Positions 48,114-60,440 are shown, counted from the first letter of the stretch. The stretch: DNA of 64,000 bases from Tetracentron sinense (GCA_015143295.1 CM026553.1:1798001-1862000); one strand, 5' to 3'. Numbers and translations: made by a program. The notes: a model not told the origin generated them from the sequence alone.

Positions 48114-49400
48114 TGATATACAAACTACTAGCTAACAGTGAGATAATAATAACATGGAGCATGCAAGACATAGAGTCGTGGAGCATAGAAATCCGTCAAA
48201 ACCCATACCAATTCCAAAACCATTTCCTTATGAGTTCTTATGAAGTCCAAAACCATATGAGTCTTATGAGCGTATAAGAATCAGGTCTTATAAGTTCTTT
48301 GAATTCCTTAGAGTTCTTAGAGTTCTTGTGAACCATGAAATCTTAGAGCACTTCTGAGCTTGTGAGCGTTCACTTATGAGACTTATGAGATCTTATGAGC
48401 TTAGAGGTTCTTATGAGTTATTGTGAGCCAGAGGTTAGTACCCGCACAACCCTGGGCTACCAATCTCCTTGATTCTTGTGAGATTTCTTATGAGCATTAA
48501 CTTAGAGCCAGACCTTAGCACCCGTGAAAAGACTTAGAGCCGGGCATGTAAATACCCTTCATCGAATACATAGAAGTGGGCTGCCAAGATCCTTGATTTC
48601 TTATGAGATTTCTTAGAGCCAGGCATGATATATCCTTGGATATACCCTACCCTTGACCAACCCGATGTTTGGCTTTATCAATGCTTATGAGCTTAGTAGC
48701 TTGAGTTCTTAGAGATTCTTATGAATGTTTAGATAAACCGCACTTAAGAGAAATCATGGAGACATGCGAGACTTATGAGCCTTAGAGAAATTGGAAAACT
48801 ATAGAGTGCATGTGAACATCATACTATACTTAGAAAGCTTAAAAACATGGATTCATAATCATAGAAATTCAATAATAGTGATAGCTTACAAACACCTAGA
48901 ATTCATTATCCAATTCATCCAAGAACACACTTTAAAATATGGTTTTATTTAAAGAATAGTCAAGGGTAGATAGTAGAGTGTATCTACCTGAAATGGAAGT
49001 TTTTACACTTATGTGGAACAAGAATCAAGCTTGGTTGAAGCTTTGAGAAGCCTGAACCTTAATTGGAAAAACAAACCAAAAACCCCTCTTTTGATTTTAG
49101 AATTTGAGAATCACCTTGGGTAGAAAACCTCTAAAACACCAAAAATAGTAAAATACCAACCTTAGAAGCAAGGATTTAGCTTCACTTTGGTTTGAGATGA
49201 ACGGTTTGAGAAATCAAAGTGTTCTACTTCTTCTTCTCTTCTTAAATCTCTTAAAAATCTAAGCCTAAGGTTTGAGTGGATCAATCCCACGAATTCAGAC
49301 CTTATTTATAGTTCTAGGGTTGCCAAACCCCTAAAAGTCCTTGAAAATATCTCAAAATATCTTCCCAAGGTCGGTTAGAAAAGTTCTGGGTCGTTCTGCA

Positions 49401-49525
49401 CTTGTGATCATCGAAGAGTGGGTTGTAGTCGTCAATGAGAGGTTAAAAATCTTCGATGAGTGGGTCATTTTTGCATTCTGGTGGGTTAACTCGTCGACTA
49501 GTCCAAGGCACTCGGCGACGAGTCA
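49401..49525. repeat. Self-complementary motif cluster in Gypsy B LTR
   Basis: Units around ACTCGTCGACTAGT, ACTCGGCGACGAGT and looser ATCGAAGAGTG/TCGATGAGTG forms, about 90 bp from the TATA box. This motif type is that of the Copia-1 LTR. Confidence 0.7.
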
Positions 49526-49565
49526 AAACAATAACATTTTTTCGCTTTTCCCACTTTAGTATTTT

Positions 49566-49630
49566 AGCCATAACTTTTGACTCGCTTATCCGATTTTGAC
49601 GATTCAACTTGTGTTGGATTTATATTCAAA
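49566..49630 (-). promoter_or_regulatory. Conserved U3 box, Gypsy B
   Basis: GCCATAACTTTTGACTCGCT, then TTTTGACGATTCAACTTG and TGTTGGATT, as in A, F and the solo LTR. Confidence 0.6.
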
Positions 49631-51528
49631 ATGGCTACAACTTTTATGATTTACAAATTTTCTAATTTTTCTATCTTCATGGACCAAATTTCCCATAAAT
49701 TGACTGGTGCGAAAATGGAATTCAGCAGCCCAGATTTTCAGCAGACTTGTTTCCAGAAATCTGACGTTTGACCCAACCTCGACACAAAATCTGAAAAGAT
49801 GATAAACATGAACCTTGAAGAGGGTTTCAATACCTTTCCAAAAATTCAAGAATTACTTGATTCCAATCCAAAGTGAGAATTCTAGAGCTCTTTAAAGTTG
49901 AGGGTATGTTTAGGCATCTCTTTCTTTGACACTTGGAGTATGTTATACTCTCATTTTTCATTTGTCCCTAACCCCCAAAAACACTTTCCATAAATATTTT
50001 GATTCATTCAAAATATCCTTTCATTATAAAACATGAACCCACAATTTCATTTAGGCTTTAGGCATTGATGGCACTATTCACATAAACAGTGAACCTAAAT
50101 TCTGGGGCACTACAGTTATACTCACGCTTTGGCATTATTGTATGACATCTCTTATTCATGTGTTCACCTACCATGAAACTAATAAACACTTAGCGAAAGC
50201 TCACGCTTTGGCATTGTTGCTCCCACTATTTTCTTATAAAGTTTCCACCATGTTTTCACATAGGTGAGAGGGATTGGGCCTGAGTTTGGCCTATTAGCTT
50301 ACTCACACTCCCCACTATAAGATCACATAGTGTATGGTAGAAGATCATAATACTTAGGGTCTTGTCCCCAGTCTTATATACGCATGATATATTAGGGTAA
50401 TTATTTCAATAGAATAATTAAACATAAACAATCAACAGATATTATCTCATGATAAAATAAACAAGTATCATCTCATGATAATAAACAATAATAAATATCA
50501 TATGAGATTAATCGCTATGGGTCAATGAAAATTAAAATGCATGGATGCAAGAGCATTAAATAAGAATAAAGGCAACTCGCAAACTCCTTCACGATCCCTT
50601 CCTTCATCATCTTATCGAGATCATCATCGGAGCATCCTCCTTCACAGCATCTCAACCATTGCATGATACAGAAATTAAATGGCATTAGAGAAACCAGATT
50701 TCCATTCGCCCTTTTTCAGGAAAACCAAATGAATCTACCCTTACAAATTTGTCAAAATCCTACTACATATTTTTCTCTAATATGAATGTATTATAAACAA
50801 TTCATCATAGATTAAAATTGACCCATAACTACAATCAGATGCAACATGGTGATGGAGTACTTTTTCTGATATTTTAAAAGATTAAAAAAAATTGATAACA
50901 ATTATCAATTGGCTCGATAAAATCTATATCTTATATAGATCAAACCCCAGAAAATAAAAAAATTATATTTTCCAACAAACAATTTTAATAAAATTATTTT
51001 TAAAATATAAGATAGGATTTTCTTAAATCTCTACGATCTTTTATTCTTTTCTTGAATGCAAGATCCTTTCTCGAATGCAAGATACTTTCATATAAATTGG
51101 TTCTACTATTATTCAAGATTAAAATAAAAAATAAGAGAACGGAAAATCTTCAATATGACCTCATCAAAAAATAGGGTTTTAAAATTTTTCGAATAAAATC
51201 TATTTATAAGAAAAACCTTCATTAATTATTTTAAAAAATTAACAAATATATTTTTAAATGATCAAATCATTTAAAAGGATTTTCAAAATAAACTATTTAT
51301 TTCAAAAATTGATTATATCACATATAAATCTAGTTTCTTAAAATTATTTAATTATTATCATTATCAAATCTCATTCGATAAATAATACAAAAAATAATTA
51401 TTTATTTATTCATCTCATGAACAAATCAAAAATAAAAACTACGAGCAATATTAAATAAAAAAAATTAAATTCATCTCATAAATTAATTTATCTATTTAAA
51501 ATAAACAAAAAATACTCCCTTACCATGA

Positions 51529-51540
51529 GCTTTGATACCA
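51529..51540 (-). other. Primer-binding site of Copia-2c
   Basis: The usual initiator-Met site on the minus strand, with slight divergence; it fixes the LTR boundary at 51543. Confidence 0.8.
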
Positions 51541-51937
51541 CTTGAAAGGAATCCAGATAAAAAATTTATGCAGAAAACTAGATCCCGAAGATTTATACAC
51601 CATAAAAAGCAAATAATACTAACTACATGTTTAGATAATTACCTCGGTGAATGATGTTCACCAGTGAAGCCCAAAACAACTTGAACCATCAGAACTCTTT
51701 GTAGAGATTTCTCGAAGAAATACTCAAAGCTAGATCCTTTATCTTCGCCATCCCCGTGAAGCTTTTGAATCTCTACTTGGTATTGAAGAAACAAAGAGAA
51801 GAAGATTGTTGGAGTAGACTTTCTATCTCACAAAACCTTAGGGTTTACAAACCCTAGCCTTCAATCAACTTAAAGAGACCCTATGAAGCTCACGAAAATT
51901 TGGAGAGAACTATTCTCTCAAGTATAGCTCATGGTTT

Positions 51938-51954
51938 GGGGGGGGGGGGGGGGG
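51938..51954. repeat. Run of 17 G in the Copia-2c LTR
   Basis: A pure G run, absent from the Copia-2a and 2b LTRs at the same place. Length is likely unstable, or uncertain in the assembly. Confidence 0.85.
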
Positions 51955-53568
51955 AGAAAAATTAATTGGAATGCAATATATCTCCACACGGTTTGGGTAT
52001 GGGTCTATATATACGTTTGGATCAAATCCTAATCCTAATCCAATTAGTTGTTATCCCTTATAGAGTTATTTAATAATGATAACTCTTATCATTAATTAAT
52101 TAAACTCCTAGCTTATCTATAACTAATTTAGTTATAACAAATTTTCTAATTTAAGAATCCTTTTCACAAAAGGATTCCTTAATTAATGGGAATTAACAAA
52201 CTCCCTTAAAACAAGGGATCCTAATCCAATTAGGAAACCCCCAAAGGGTGGGAGCGTGAGCTATAGTGAGTGTGAGAGTGAGGAACACTTGGTCTCCAAG
52301 TCTTGATAAAATTCCGATCTTATCTCCTTGTTTCTTACTTTCCAAGTATTGGAATCTAATCCCATAAAATAAGGAATAATTAATTAGTAATTATTTAACT
52401 AACAAACTCCTAACCAATTAGGAATCTCCATATGGGCGCCTGCCCTAGGGAATTAATCCCATGGGTTTGGGCCCATTTTTAAGGTCCACTCTTTATGGGT
52501 TTTATGGATATGGGTCAAACCCATTTCCCCTTATTTTGTGTTAATTAAATAATCATTATCAATATCCTTTAATTTAGATTAATTTTTAATCTAAACCTTA
52601 GATTAACATTTAATCTATTTTATTAATGATTAATATTTAATCATTTAAATTATAGATTAACATTTAATCTATTATTTGAGCTTGTATTTCTTATGTGAGC
52701 ATCTCCGCAAATTGTTTTGGGACATTCTAACCTTGGCTTACCAAATGTTATCCCATTGAACCTTAAACAGGAATGACATTGGAATTACAAGTGACGTGAG
52801 ATATCCATGTTGCAATTGAATCCCAGTGTAAGAACATTAACCATTAAGGATCCTGCCACATGAACTTTTTAATTCAATTGATCATTCCAATAACATTATC
52901 CCTAATGGGCCTTCGAGATTAATATACGATCTAACTCATAGCCCATTGTTCATCATCCAGGTTTCCAAGACTTCGGATTAAGCCATGAGAAACTTTTTCT
53001 CATGTAAAACATTTTGAGAAAAACTTTTATTATGTATAATATATTTTAATGAAAATATATTTCAAACTTGTTTGATTTCAGAATCACCTGTGTCAGATTT
53101 AAGCTTAATCGACTGTCTTACCCAGAACTTAGATAATCTCTCAAATTAATGAGCATTGATTTCTTGTTTGAAAATCATCAGGACTCAAATAACTTTCTGA
53201 CTATCCAACTGTCACCATATCATAGTCTCTCAGGTAGAAATTACTTTGGTGGAATCAATGTAGTCAAATTACTGTTCAGCTATAAATAAACTCATCAAAT
53301 CTAAGGATCATTGAAACTGTTCAATGTGAATGAGAGACCAACTATCAATACACCGAAGCATACCTAATGGTAGTATAGCATACAATTTGTGTTTCTTGCG
53401 TAGGTCACTAAGTTCGGTTGGGTTTCAACCGGTTATGGACTACGACTAAATGGTTAGTCTATGCTTAGAACACAACTCTTTTCTAAAGCCTAATGCCTTG
53501 TTTCAATCATAGTATCAATTTCTAAGTGACCATAAGGAAATCTAAAGCATAGGCTCTGATACCAACTC

Positions 53569-55807
53569 TGTAACGCCCCAAATTCCCCCTAAGACTTTAG
53601 ACGTTACTGTCATGACCTGGCAAACCATCCTGCAAAATATACAAGGCATACTATAGTGGAAACGAAATAAATGCAGAAGCGAAACAATGCGGAAGCGTGA
53701 AATCAATTTTTCTTTTCTAAACATGATCAATACTCCAAGGATTTTATACATAAACATGATCAAAGTAAGAGTGGACATGCCCTCCCATCAAAATACAAAA
53801 TAAGAAAACCTCACTGACTCTTGACCCAACAATAGTCTAGCTAGGGCCACCTATCTAGATCTCTATCCTCCTGAGGTTGCAATGGAATAGGCGCCTCTTC
53901 TTCAACATACTCTTCCTCAACCTATGGCTCGAGGTTGAAGATATCCACCGGACCTATCGACATGAAATGTACAGTTGAGCATAGAATACTCAGCGAGCAC
54001 AAGCTACTAGCCAACAATAGCAATAACATAATTCAATTCATATTATCAAATTAAACAGTATAATGATCATGACATACATAGAACTAAATACGAAAACTCC
54101 ATATAAAACTCATGCTCATAATTCATAACTTATTCTTGATAATATCTTTCCATATCTTCAAAACTTACTTGCCGTGTTTAAAACTTATTCTTGTCTTGCT
54201 CTCGTCTTGTGAGAATCATGCATGTCTTGTCTTGCTTGTTATGTTTGAAATCACACTTGTCTTGTCTTGCTTGTCTTGTGAGCCAGATGTTAGTTTCCTT
54301 GTAATGACTTGTGAGCCGGGTATGTAAGCACCCTTCAACGAAAATAGAAAAGGTACACCAACATCCTTGATTTTCTTGTCTTGTTTTCTTGTGAGCCAGA
54401 TGTGACATATCATTGGATATGCCCCATCCTTGACCAACCAAAAGTTCAGCTTTATCATTCTTGCTTGTCTTGTTTTCTTGTGACCCAGATATGGCACATC
54501 CTTGGATATGCCCTATCCTTGACTGACCCAAAGTTCGGCTTTATCATTCGTTTCATAAATCACTTGTCTTGTTCTTATTTGTTTATCATATACTTATACT
54601 TAAAAACCGGTCATGCATACATGCTTGTGCATATGAAATCATGAACCTCATGATGGTATAAAAAAGCTTAAGTAAATGCATACATTGATTTAAGGCATTT
54701 CTGTAATCATGGAACAATTCAAAAACATCATAAGCCATTTCTATAATCATGGAATAATTCAAAAACATCATAAGGCATTTCTATAATCATGGAAAAGCTT
54801 CAAAGCTTCAAAGCATCATAGTATACTTGAAAAACATGAAAAATGGAAATCATGGTCATAAGTAGGCCTACATGCCATATAGCATGGTCACTTACATCTC
54901 GATCATGCTTAATAATCCATACATTTTAGGGAAACATGCTTGGTTTGGAATTTGGAAACCATTGTACAAAATCTCAACATTGAAAAGCTTGAAAACCTAG
55001 GTTCGGGATCTAAGTTACCACTAGGTTATCTAGAAGGGTGTACTTACAAGTTTACTCACAAAGCATGCATGGAACTCTCCCTCTTAATATTTAGATTATC
55101 ACTAAGCTAGGTAGTAGAAAGTATTAACCTTTAGGATTGGAGAAAACTTGAGGATACTTGAGAAAATGAGATCCAAACTTGGTGGAAGAAGATCCACCCT
55201 TGGAGACAAAGATCCAAGCTCTCCCTTTATCACCCAAACTTTCCTTGAGAAAAACCCTAACTTCTCCCTTTCTTTCTCTCTAATCTCTCTCAAAACTTAG
55301 CTTGAGGGTTTATGAAACCCTAAACCCACGAAAATTGGCTTATATAGAAAAAGGGGAGGTCAAAAGACCATCCTACCCTTAAATATTTGGTGAAACAGAC
55401 CAAAATGGGCAAATTTTCGAGGAGCGGTCGACCGGTCCAAACAAGCCTCTCTAGAATAAAATCCCATACAAAAAGTTCAATCATTGGTCGACCGGTAATG
55501 GGTATCAGTTGACCGGTTGCCGATCGATCGATCGGTCGTAAAATCAGTCGATCGTTATTGCCCCGTTCCTTGCCATTTTTGCTGTTTTTCTCATTTTTAA
55601 CACTTAGAACATTTTTCCTCTTAATTTCGAATATCTAAAACCCAAACATGAAACCTAGAATATTTTTTCATTACACACACAACACAAAACTTGAGTGAAA
55701 CCCCATTTATCATTAAAAACAACCATGTAACACATAAGGCTTCAAGCCTTCACCGCACTATTCACACACTATTCCCTGACTATACAAATGAAATTTGTGG
55801 TTCTACA
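53569..55807 (-). repeat. LTR of Gypsy D (2239 bp)
   Basis: Holds the hairpin variant (53973-53994), a TGTCTTGTCTTGCTTG/GTGAGCC minisatellite (about 54180-54540), a 57-bp duplication of CATTTCTATAATCATGGAA sequence near 54700-54795, TATA (about 55340-55347) and the motif cluster (55421-55560). Confidence 0.9.
55421..55560. repeat. Self-complementary motif cluster in Gypsy D LTR
   Basis: Units GGTCGACCGGT and CCGATCGATCGATCGGT and variants, about 74 bp from the TATA box. Mixes the motif types of A and F. Confidence 0.8.
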
Positions 55808-56505
55808 GTTATCTAGATTTCCTCCACACATGATAGCCACGAAGGCTATGAAGGCTCAAAAATTTGAAACGAGATTGAAGGCCTACATCAAGAATAGAGT
55901 CTCGATGTTTAGGCATGAGACCTATGCAGAGGTGGTGGATAAAGCCCAGCTAGCTAAGTCAAATTCTGAGGAATTCTTCAAGAGAAGGGAGAATGTTAGA
56001 GGCCAGTCTAGTAGCTCAACTCCTCCTGAAAAGAGGGCTAGGACTACATCGTACCAACCTTTAGGGCCAGCGCAATCTTAGAGGCCTTACTCTACACTGC
56101 AGACTTCTCACCCTTTTGCTCCACATGCTTCACGTCCACCGACTACGCAGGCTCCTCGCCTCGCGCCATCTCAGGCCAGGGGATATGTGACTCCCACACC
56201 CTCTACGTTTTCGTATGAGGTTTTCACTTATTGTGGTAGGAGACATTTAGCCGGAGAGTGTCGGAAGATTTCTGGTGGATGTTTTCACTATGGTGACCAG
56301 GGCCACATGATTAGAGATTGTCCTCACTGACAGTTGTCATCCTAGTCTCAAGAAAGCAAGCCCCAGATTCGGTAGCCTTCTCAGCATGGGTTTTCACAGG
56401 CATCAAGGCCCTCACAGTCTACATGACCACCTCGTCAGGTAAACCAGGGTCAAGTCTGTGCCATGACTGAATGGGACGCATAAGCATCTGACAATGTCGT
56501 GCAAG
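55808..56505 (+). pseudogene. Second half of gag of Gypsy E (fossil)
   Basis: Begins within the capsid-like domain (LKAYIKNRVSMFRHETYAEV, as in Gypsy A LKSYLKDRVSMFQHETYAEV), then a Ser/Pro/Arg-rich tail and a zinc-knuckle region near 56275-56325. Broken in a few places. Confidence 0.87.
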
Positions 56506-56612
56506 GTATGCTAGAGTGTTAAATTTTCAAGTTATAAATGTTTGCTATTATATGATATGGTTGCTTATCTGTACAACATGCTCCCTATACAGTGAGTTAT
56601 TTCATTACACTG
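56506..56612 (+). other. Noncoding spacer between gag and pol of Gypsy E
   Basis: 107 bp, beginning GTATGC as in Gypsy A, at the same point after GTCGTGCAAG and before the protease. Confidence 0.55.
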
Positions 56613-59600
56613 GCGCGTTATTAGTAAATGAATGTCTAGCCTGAGTGTTGATCGACACAGGATCCACTCATTACTTCATCTCGCTAGTTTTGCAAATGGA
56701 TTTTTATCTGAGTCAAGTCTGTTGGAGCATGAGTTATCCATTTCGACTCGGCTTGGCAAGTCGGTGGTTGCCGACCAAATATACAAGGATTGTGTTGTCC
56801 AAGTGGGGCAGAATGAGTTGTTGGCCGACCTGATTATCCTAGATTTCTAGGATTTTGAAGTCATCCTGGGAATGGATTGGCTTGCGGTGTACCATGGGCA
56901 TGTGGCTTATTTCGAGAAGATGGTGAACTTCAGGTCGAAGGGCGTAAAGTCGATTCATTTTCGAGGGTTACAGAGGAAATATATCGCTCGTTTCGTAGCA
57001 CTGAGCCTTTCGAACCTGGAGGCACGAGAGTCCTTAGCCATTCCGGTTGTGAGTGAGTACTTGGATGTGTTTCCTAAGGATTTGCCTGGATTGCCTCCAG
57101 ATTGGGAGATCAAGTTCGCGATAGAGCTTGCTCTGGGCATAGCTCCGATTGCAAGGGCAACGTATAGGATGGCCCAAATAGAGCTTAAAAAGTTGAAGGA
57201 GCAAATCGAAGAGTTGCAACAACTTGTATTCATCCGACCAAGTGTGTCACCATGGGGAGTACCAGTACTCTTCGTGAAAATGAAGGATGGGTCGATGAGT
57301 ATGTGCATCGACTATAGGCAGTTGAACAAGATCATGATCAAGAATCGTTATCCATTGCCTCGGATTGACTTGTTTGACCAACTAAAGGGATCAATATTTT
57401 TCTCCAAGATTGATCTTCGATCAGGTTATCATCAGTTGAAGATAAAGGTTGAAGATGTTCCCAAGACTGCTTTCAAGACTCGGTACGGGCACTATAAGTT
57501 CCTTATCATGCCGTTCAGGTTGACGAATGACCGGCAGCATTCATGGACTTGATGATTCGGGTGTTCAAACCTTGTATCGATCAATTTTTCATGGTGTTCT
57601 TTGATGAAATCTTAGTAAATTCCTCGACACAGGAGGATCATGATCGAGACCTTCGCCGCACTCTTGAGACACCTCGAGAGCATAGATTATACGTCAAGTT
57701 AAGTAAGTGTGAACTCTGGTTGGAAAAAGTGGCATTTCTTGGCCACGTAGTATCCACGGAGGGTTATTTGGTTGATCCAAAAAAGATAGAGGCAGTGATG
57801 AGCTAGGAGAGGCTCAAGAGTGTTACAAGGACACGTTATCTTCCTCGGTTTGGCAGGATACTATTGGCGATTCATGGAGGGATTCTCTAGTTTAGCGGCA
57901 CCTCTCACGTATCTTACTCAGAAGAATGCCAAGTTTGTTTGGAGCTATAAGTGTGAGAATAGCTTCATGGAGTTGAAGAAGTAGCTCACTATGGCTCTCA
58001 TCCTCACAGTGTCATCCGAGAGTGGTGGTTTTGCGGTATATAGTGATGCCTCGCATGTTAGGCTAGGATGTGTTCTGATGCAGTGCCAGAATATAATTTC
58101 CTATACTTCAAGGCAATTACAAGATCACAAAAAGAACTATCCTAAACATGACTTGGAGTGGGCCACAGTGGTGTTTGCATTGAAGATATAGTGACACTAT
58201 CTTTATGGGGAACAGTTTGATGTGTTCACAGATCACAAAAGTTTGAAGTATCTGTTTTCCTAGAAGGAGTTGAACCTGAGGCAGTGACGATGGATGGAGT
58301 TCTTGAAAGACTATGAATGCTCCATTCAATACCATCTAGGTAAAGCGAATGTGGTGGCAGATGCTCTTAGCAGAAAGCCTGCTGGACTCTTGACTCACAT
58401 GATGGTGCAAGAGTGGAAGTTGTTAGAGGATGCGTCTAACCTCGACATCAGTTTCAGCCTTCTTACCTTTGGGCTAGTGATGACTAATATCATCGTTAGG
58501 TCTTACATCTTAGTTTGGATCCTAGAGTTACATGGTTCGGATGTTGAGTTGCTTGCTTTCCAAGAAAAGTCGATTAGCAGTGGTAGTAAGGATTTCACCT
58601 CGAAGGGTGATGGGACTATCACATTCAAGGGAAGGATATGTATTCCAGTCGATGAGAAGCTTAGACGAGAAATCTTGGATGAAGCTCACCGGACCAAGTA
58701 TACAGTACACCCTGGGGATACAAAGATGTATTAGAATCTCAAGGGGTATTTCTGGTGAAAGAACATGAAGAGGGAAGTGGCAGAGTATGTGTCTCGATGC
58801 TTGGTGTGTCAGTAGGTCAAGGCTGAGCATATGAGGCTAGCAGGTCTTTTGCAGCCCCTCCGTATTCTTAAGTGGAAATGAGAGAACATTTCTATGGACT
58901 TCATTATGGGGGTGCCATGAACAGCTAGGAACTCCGATGCCATTTGGGTAGTGGTTGACAGACTTACTAAATCTGCTCATTTCCTTCCCTATCGGACTAC
59001 GTTCAACTCGAACCAGCTAGTTGCATTGTACATCAAGAAAGTGGTTCGGCTGCACGAGGTGCCAGTGAGCATTGTTTCAAATCAGGATCCTAGATTCACT
59101 TTCAGGTTCTGGAAGAACTTCCAGAGGGCTATGGGTTCTAGTTTGGACTTTAGCACCGCTTTTCATGCTCAGGCTGATGGGCAAACCGAGAGGGAAAATT
59201 AGGTGATTGAGGACATGCTCTGAGCTTGCATGCTAGACTTCAAAGGCAGTTGGGAGGATCACTTGCCTTTGGTTGATTCGCCTACAATAATAGTTATCAG
59301 GCGAGCATCCAGATGGCGCCTTTCGAGGCTTTGTATGGGAGAAGTTATAGGTCTCCTCTATATTGGGATGAAGTTGGTGAAAGAAAAATCTTGGGTCTAG
59401 AGTTCATCGAGCAGACTGCGGATCGGGTTAAGATCATCAGTGAAAGGTTGTAGGCTTCGCATGATCGACAGTAGAGCTATGCCGACAACCATAGGAGAGA
59501 TCTTGAATTCCTTGTTGGCGATTTTATGTTTGTCAAGATTTCGCTGACAAAGGGTGTTATGAGGTTCGGAAGGAGGGGCAAGCTTAGCCCTAGATATGTG

Positions 59601-59862
59601 GGTCCATTTGAGATTCTCACCAGAGTTGGTGAAGTTGCATTTCAGGTTGCTCTACCCACTCACATGGCGGCGGTTCACAACATATTCCATGTTTCCATGC
59701 TTCAGAAATACATACCGGATTCGTCACATGTCATCAAATTGGATCCTTTGGTGATTCGGGAAGACCTCACATTGGTGGAGCAACCGGCCCAAATCTTGGA
59801 CCGCAAGGAACAAGTGTTGCGCACCAAAGTGAAGGAAAAGTACCCTCAATTGTTTTTGTAAT
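56613..59862 (+). pseudogene. pol of Gypsy E: protease to chromodomain-like end (fossil)
   Basis: Protease region near 56640-56870 (LIDTGSTHYFIS); [22 protein letters not shown] (IEFAIELA-type segment, [40 protein letters not shown] near 57400); RNase H ([20 protein letters not shown] near 58025); integrase zinc region (HRTKYTVHPGDTKMY near 58690); core ([20 protein letters not shown] near 58955, FHAQADGQTEREN near 59160); LSPRYVGPFEILTRVGEVAF (59585), and the end HVIKLDPLVIREDLTLVEQP with REQVLRTKVKEKYPQLFL. Several breaks. Confidence 0.9.
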
Positions 59863-59912
59863 TTCCCTTCATTTATTTTGTATCGTCTTAATTTCGATGA
59901 AGAAATTTTTGT

Positions 59913-59923
59913 AAGGGGGAGGA
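59913..59923 (+). other. Polypurine tract of Gypsy E
   Basis: AAGGGGGAGGA directly before the LTR start. Confidence 0.9.
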
Positions 59924-60145
59924 TGTAAGACCCCAAAACTTTGGGTTATAGCTCAGTGAATAGTGTTTTAAGGCTTAAAGCCTTTGTATGTTCAACACCG
60001 TGGTTAATGAAAATGAGAAAATGAGGCTTCAATTGTGTTGATGCGTATGGAATAGATTCTAAGGTCCAAAGGACTCTTGAAATGTTTAAAGAAAAGAAAG
60101 AGGCTAAGCCAATGAGAAAATGAGAAAATTAGAAGAAAACAGGGG

Positions 60146-60372
60146 TGACCGTTCGAACGGTTTTCCATGACCATTCGAACGATCCTAGTGGGTGATGAAT
60201 AAAACATCAGTAATTGAAGGCAGTAAGCAAAACCGCTTGAATGGTTCTATGACCGTTCGAACAATCCCAGTAAATATGGAATCAGAAATTCAGAAAAACA
60301 AAACAGCAAGCAAAATCGTTCGAATGATCACAAAACCATTTGAATGATCAAAAGATTGTTCGAACAATCATG
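60146..60372. repeat. Self-complementary motif cluster in Gypsy E LTR
   Basis: About eight units of ACCGTTCGAACGGT and variants (CGTTCGAATGATC, ATTGTTCGAACAAT), ending 60 bp before the TATA box. The variant ATTGTTCGAACAAT has changed on both sides together, keeping the dyad. Confidence 0.85.
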
Positions 60373-60431
60373 CACAGAAAAGTCGCAAATAGCCCTAAGT
60401 GCGGGATTTTTAGGGTTTCAACCCTCTTGGC

Positions 60432-60440
60432 CTATAAATA
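60432..60440 (+). promoter_or_regulatory. TATA box of Gypsy E LTR
   Basis: CTATAAATA, followed by GGGACCC and a GAGAG-rich leader, as in LTR G. Confidence 0.75.

Larger units (their letters stand above)
40743..50114 (-). mobile_element. Gypsy B: Tekay/Del type, 3' end missing, carrying a solo LTR
   Basis: Minus strand: 5' LTR (47739-50114), primer site, gag, spacer, protease, RT and RNase H, then the solo LTR (41918-44564), then RNase H and integrase down to 40743. The end of integrase, the chromodomain-like part and the 3' LTR are absent. Broken in several places. The LTR right flank is leader sequence of Copia-2c, into which B was inserted; the left neighbour is LTR fragment C. Confidence 0.87.
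47739..50114 (-). repeat. 5' LTR of Gypsy B (2376 bp)
   Basis: Plus strand TGTCGCGACCCAAAATACC ... GGGGCACTACA. It holds the hairpin region (48092-48113, variant), a minisatellite with TATGAG/GAGCC words (about 48290-48680), TATA (TATTTATAG, 49303-49311), motif cluster (49401-49525) and conserved box (49566-49630). Confidence 0.92.
50115..53347 (-). mobile_element. Copia-2c: leader and part of the 5' LTR of a third Copia-2 copy
   Basis: Minus strand: leader (50115-51528) with the same dyads (50119-50138, 50200-50218), primer site, and LTR (51543-53347) aligning with Copia-2b. No coding part is present. Gypsy B adjoins on one side; the LTR stops part-way at 53347, where the leader of Gypsy D begins. 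Clearly more diverged from 2a and 2b than they are from each other. Confidence 0.85.
53348..55807 (-). mobile_element. Gypsy D: leader, primer site and LTR only
   Basis: Minus strand: leader (53348-53552) that aligns with the leader of Gypsy A, primer-binding site TGGTATCAGAGC (53553-53564), and an LTR (53569-55807, 2239 bp; plus strand TGTAACGCCCC ... GGTTCTACA). No gag or pol. The right flank is gag of Gypsy E, into which D inserted. Confidence 0.88.

Noticed and set aside
50115-50119. GTTAT beside Gypsy B and again at 55808 beside Gypsy D as a shared target duplication
   Set aside because: The flanks belong to different elements (Copia-2c leader and Gypsy E gag), so the match is most simply chance.
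1645-53564. TGGTATCAGAGC words as possible tRNA genes
   Set aside because: They are primer-binding sites complementary to the tRNA 3' end, next to LTR ends; no tRNA cloverleaf is present.
54178-54531. Open frames of repeated Gln/Asp/Lys/Thr-rich sequence
   Set aside because: Translation of the Gypsy D LTR minisatellite, not a protein.
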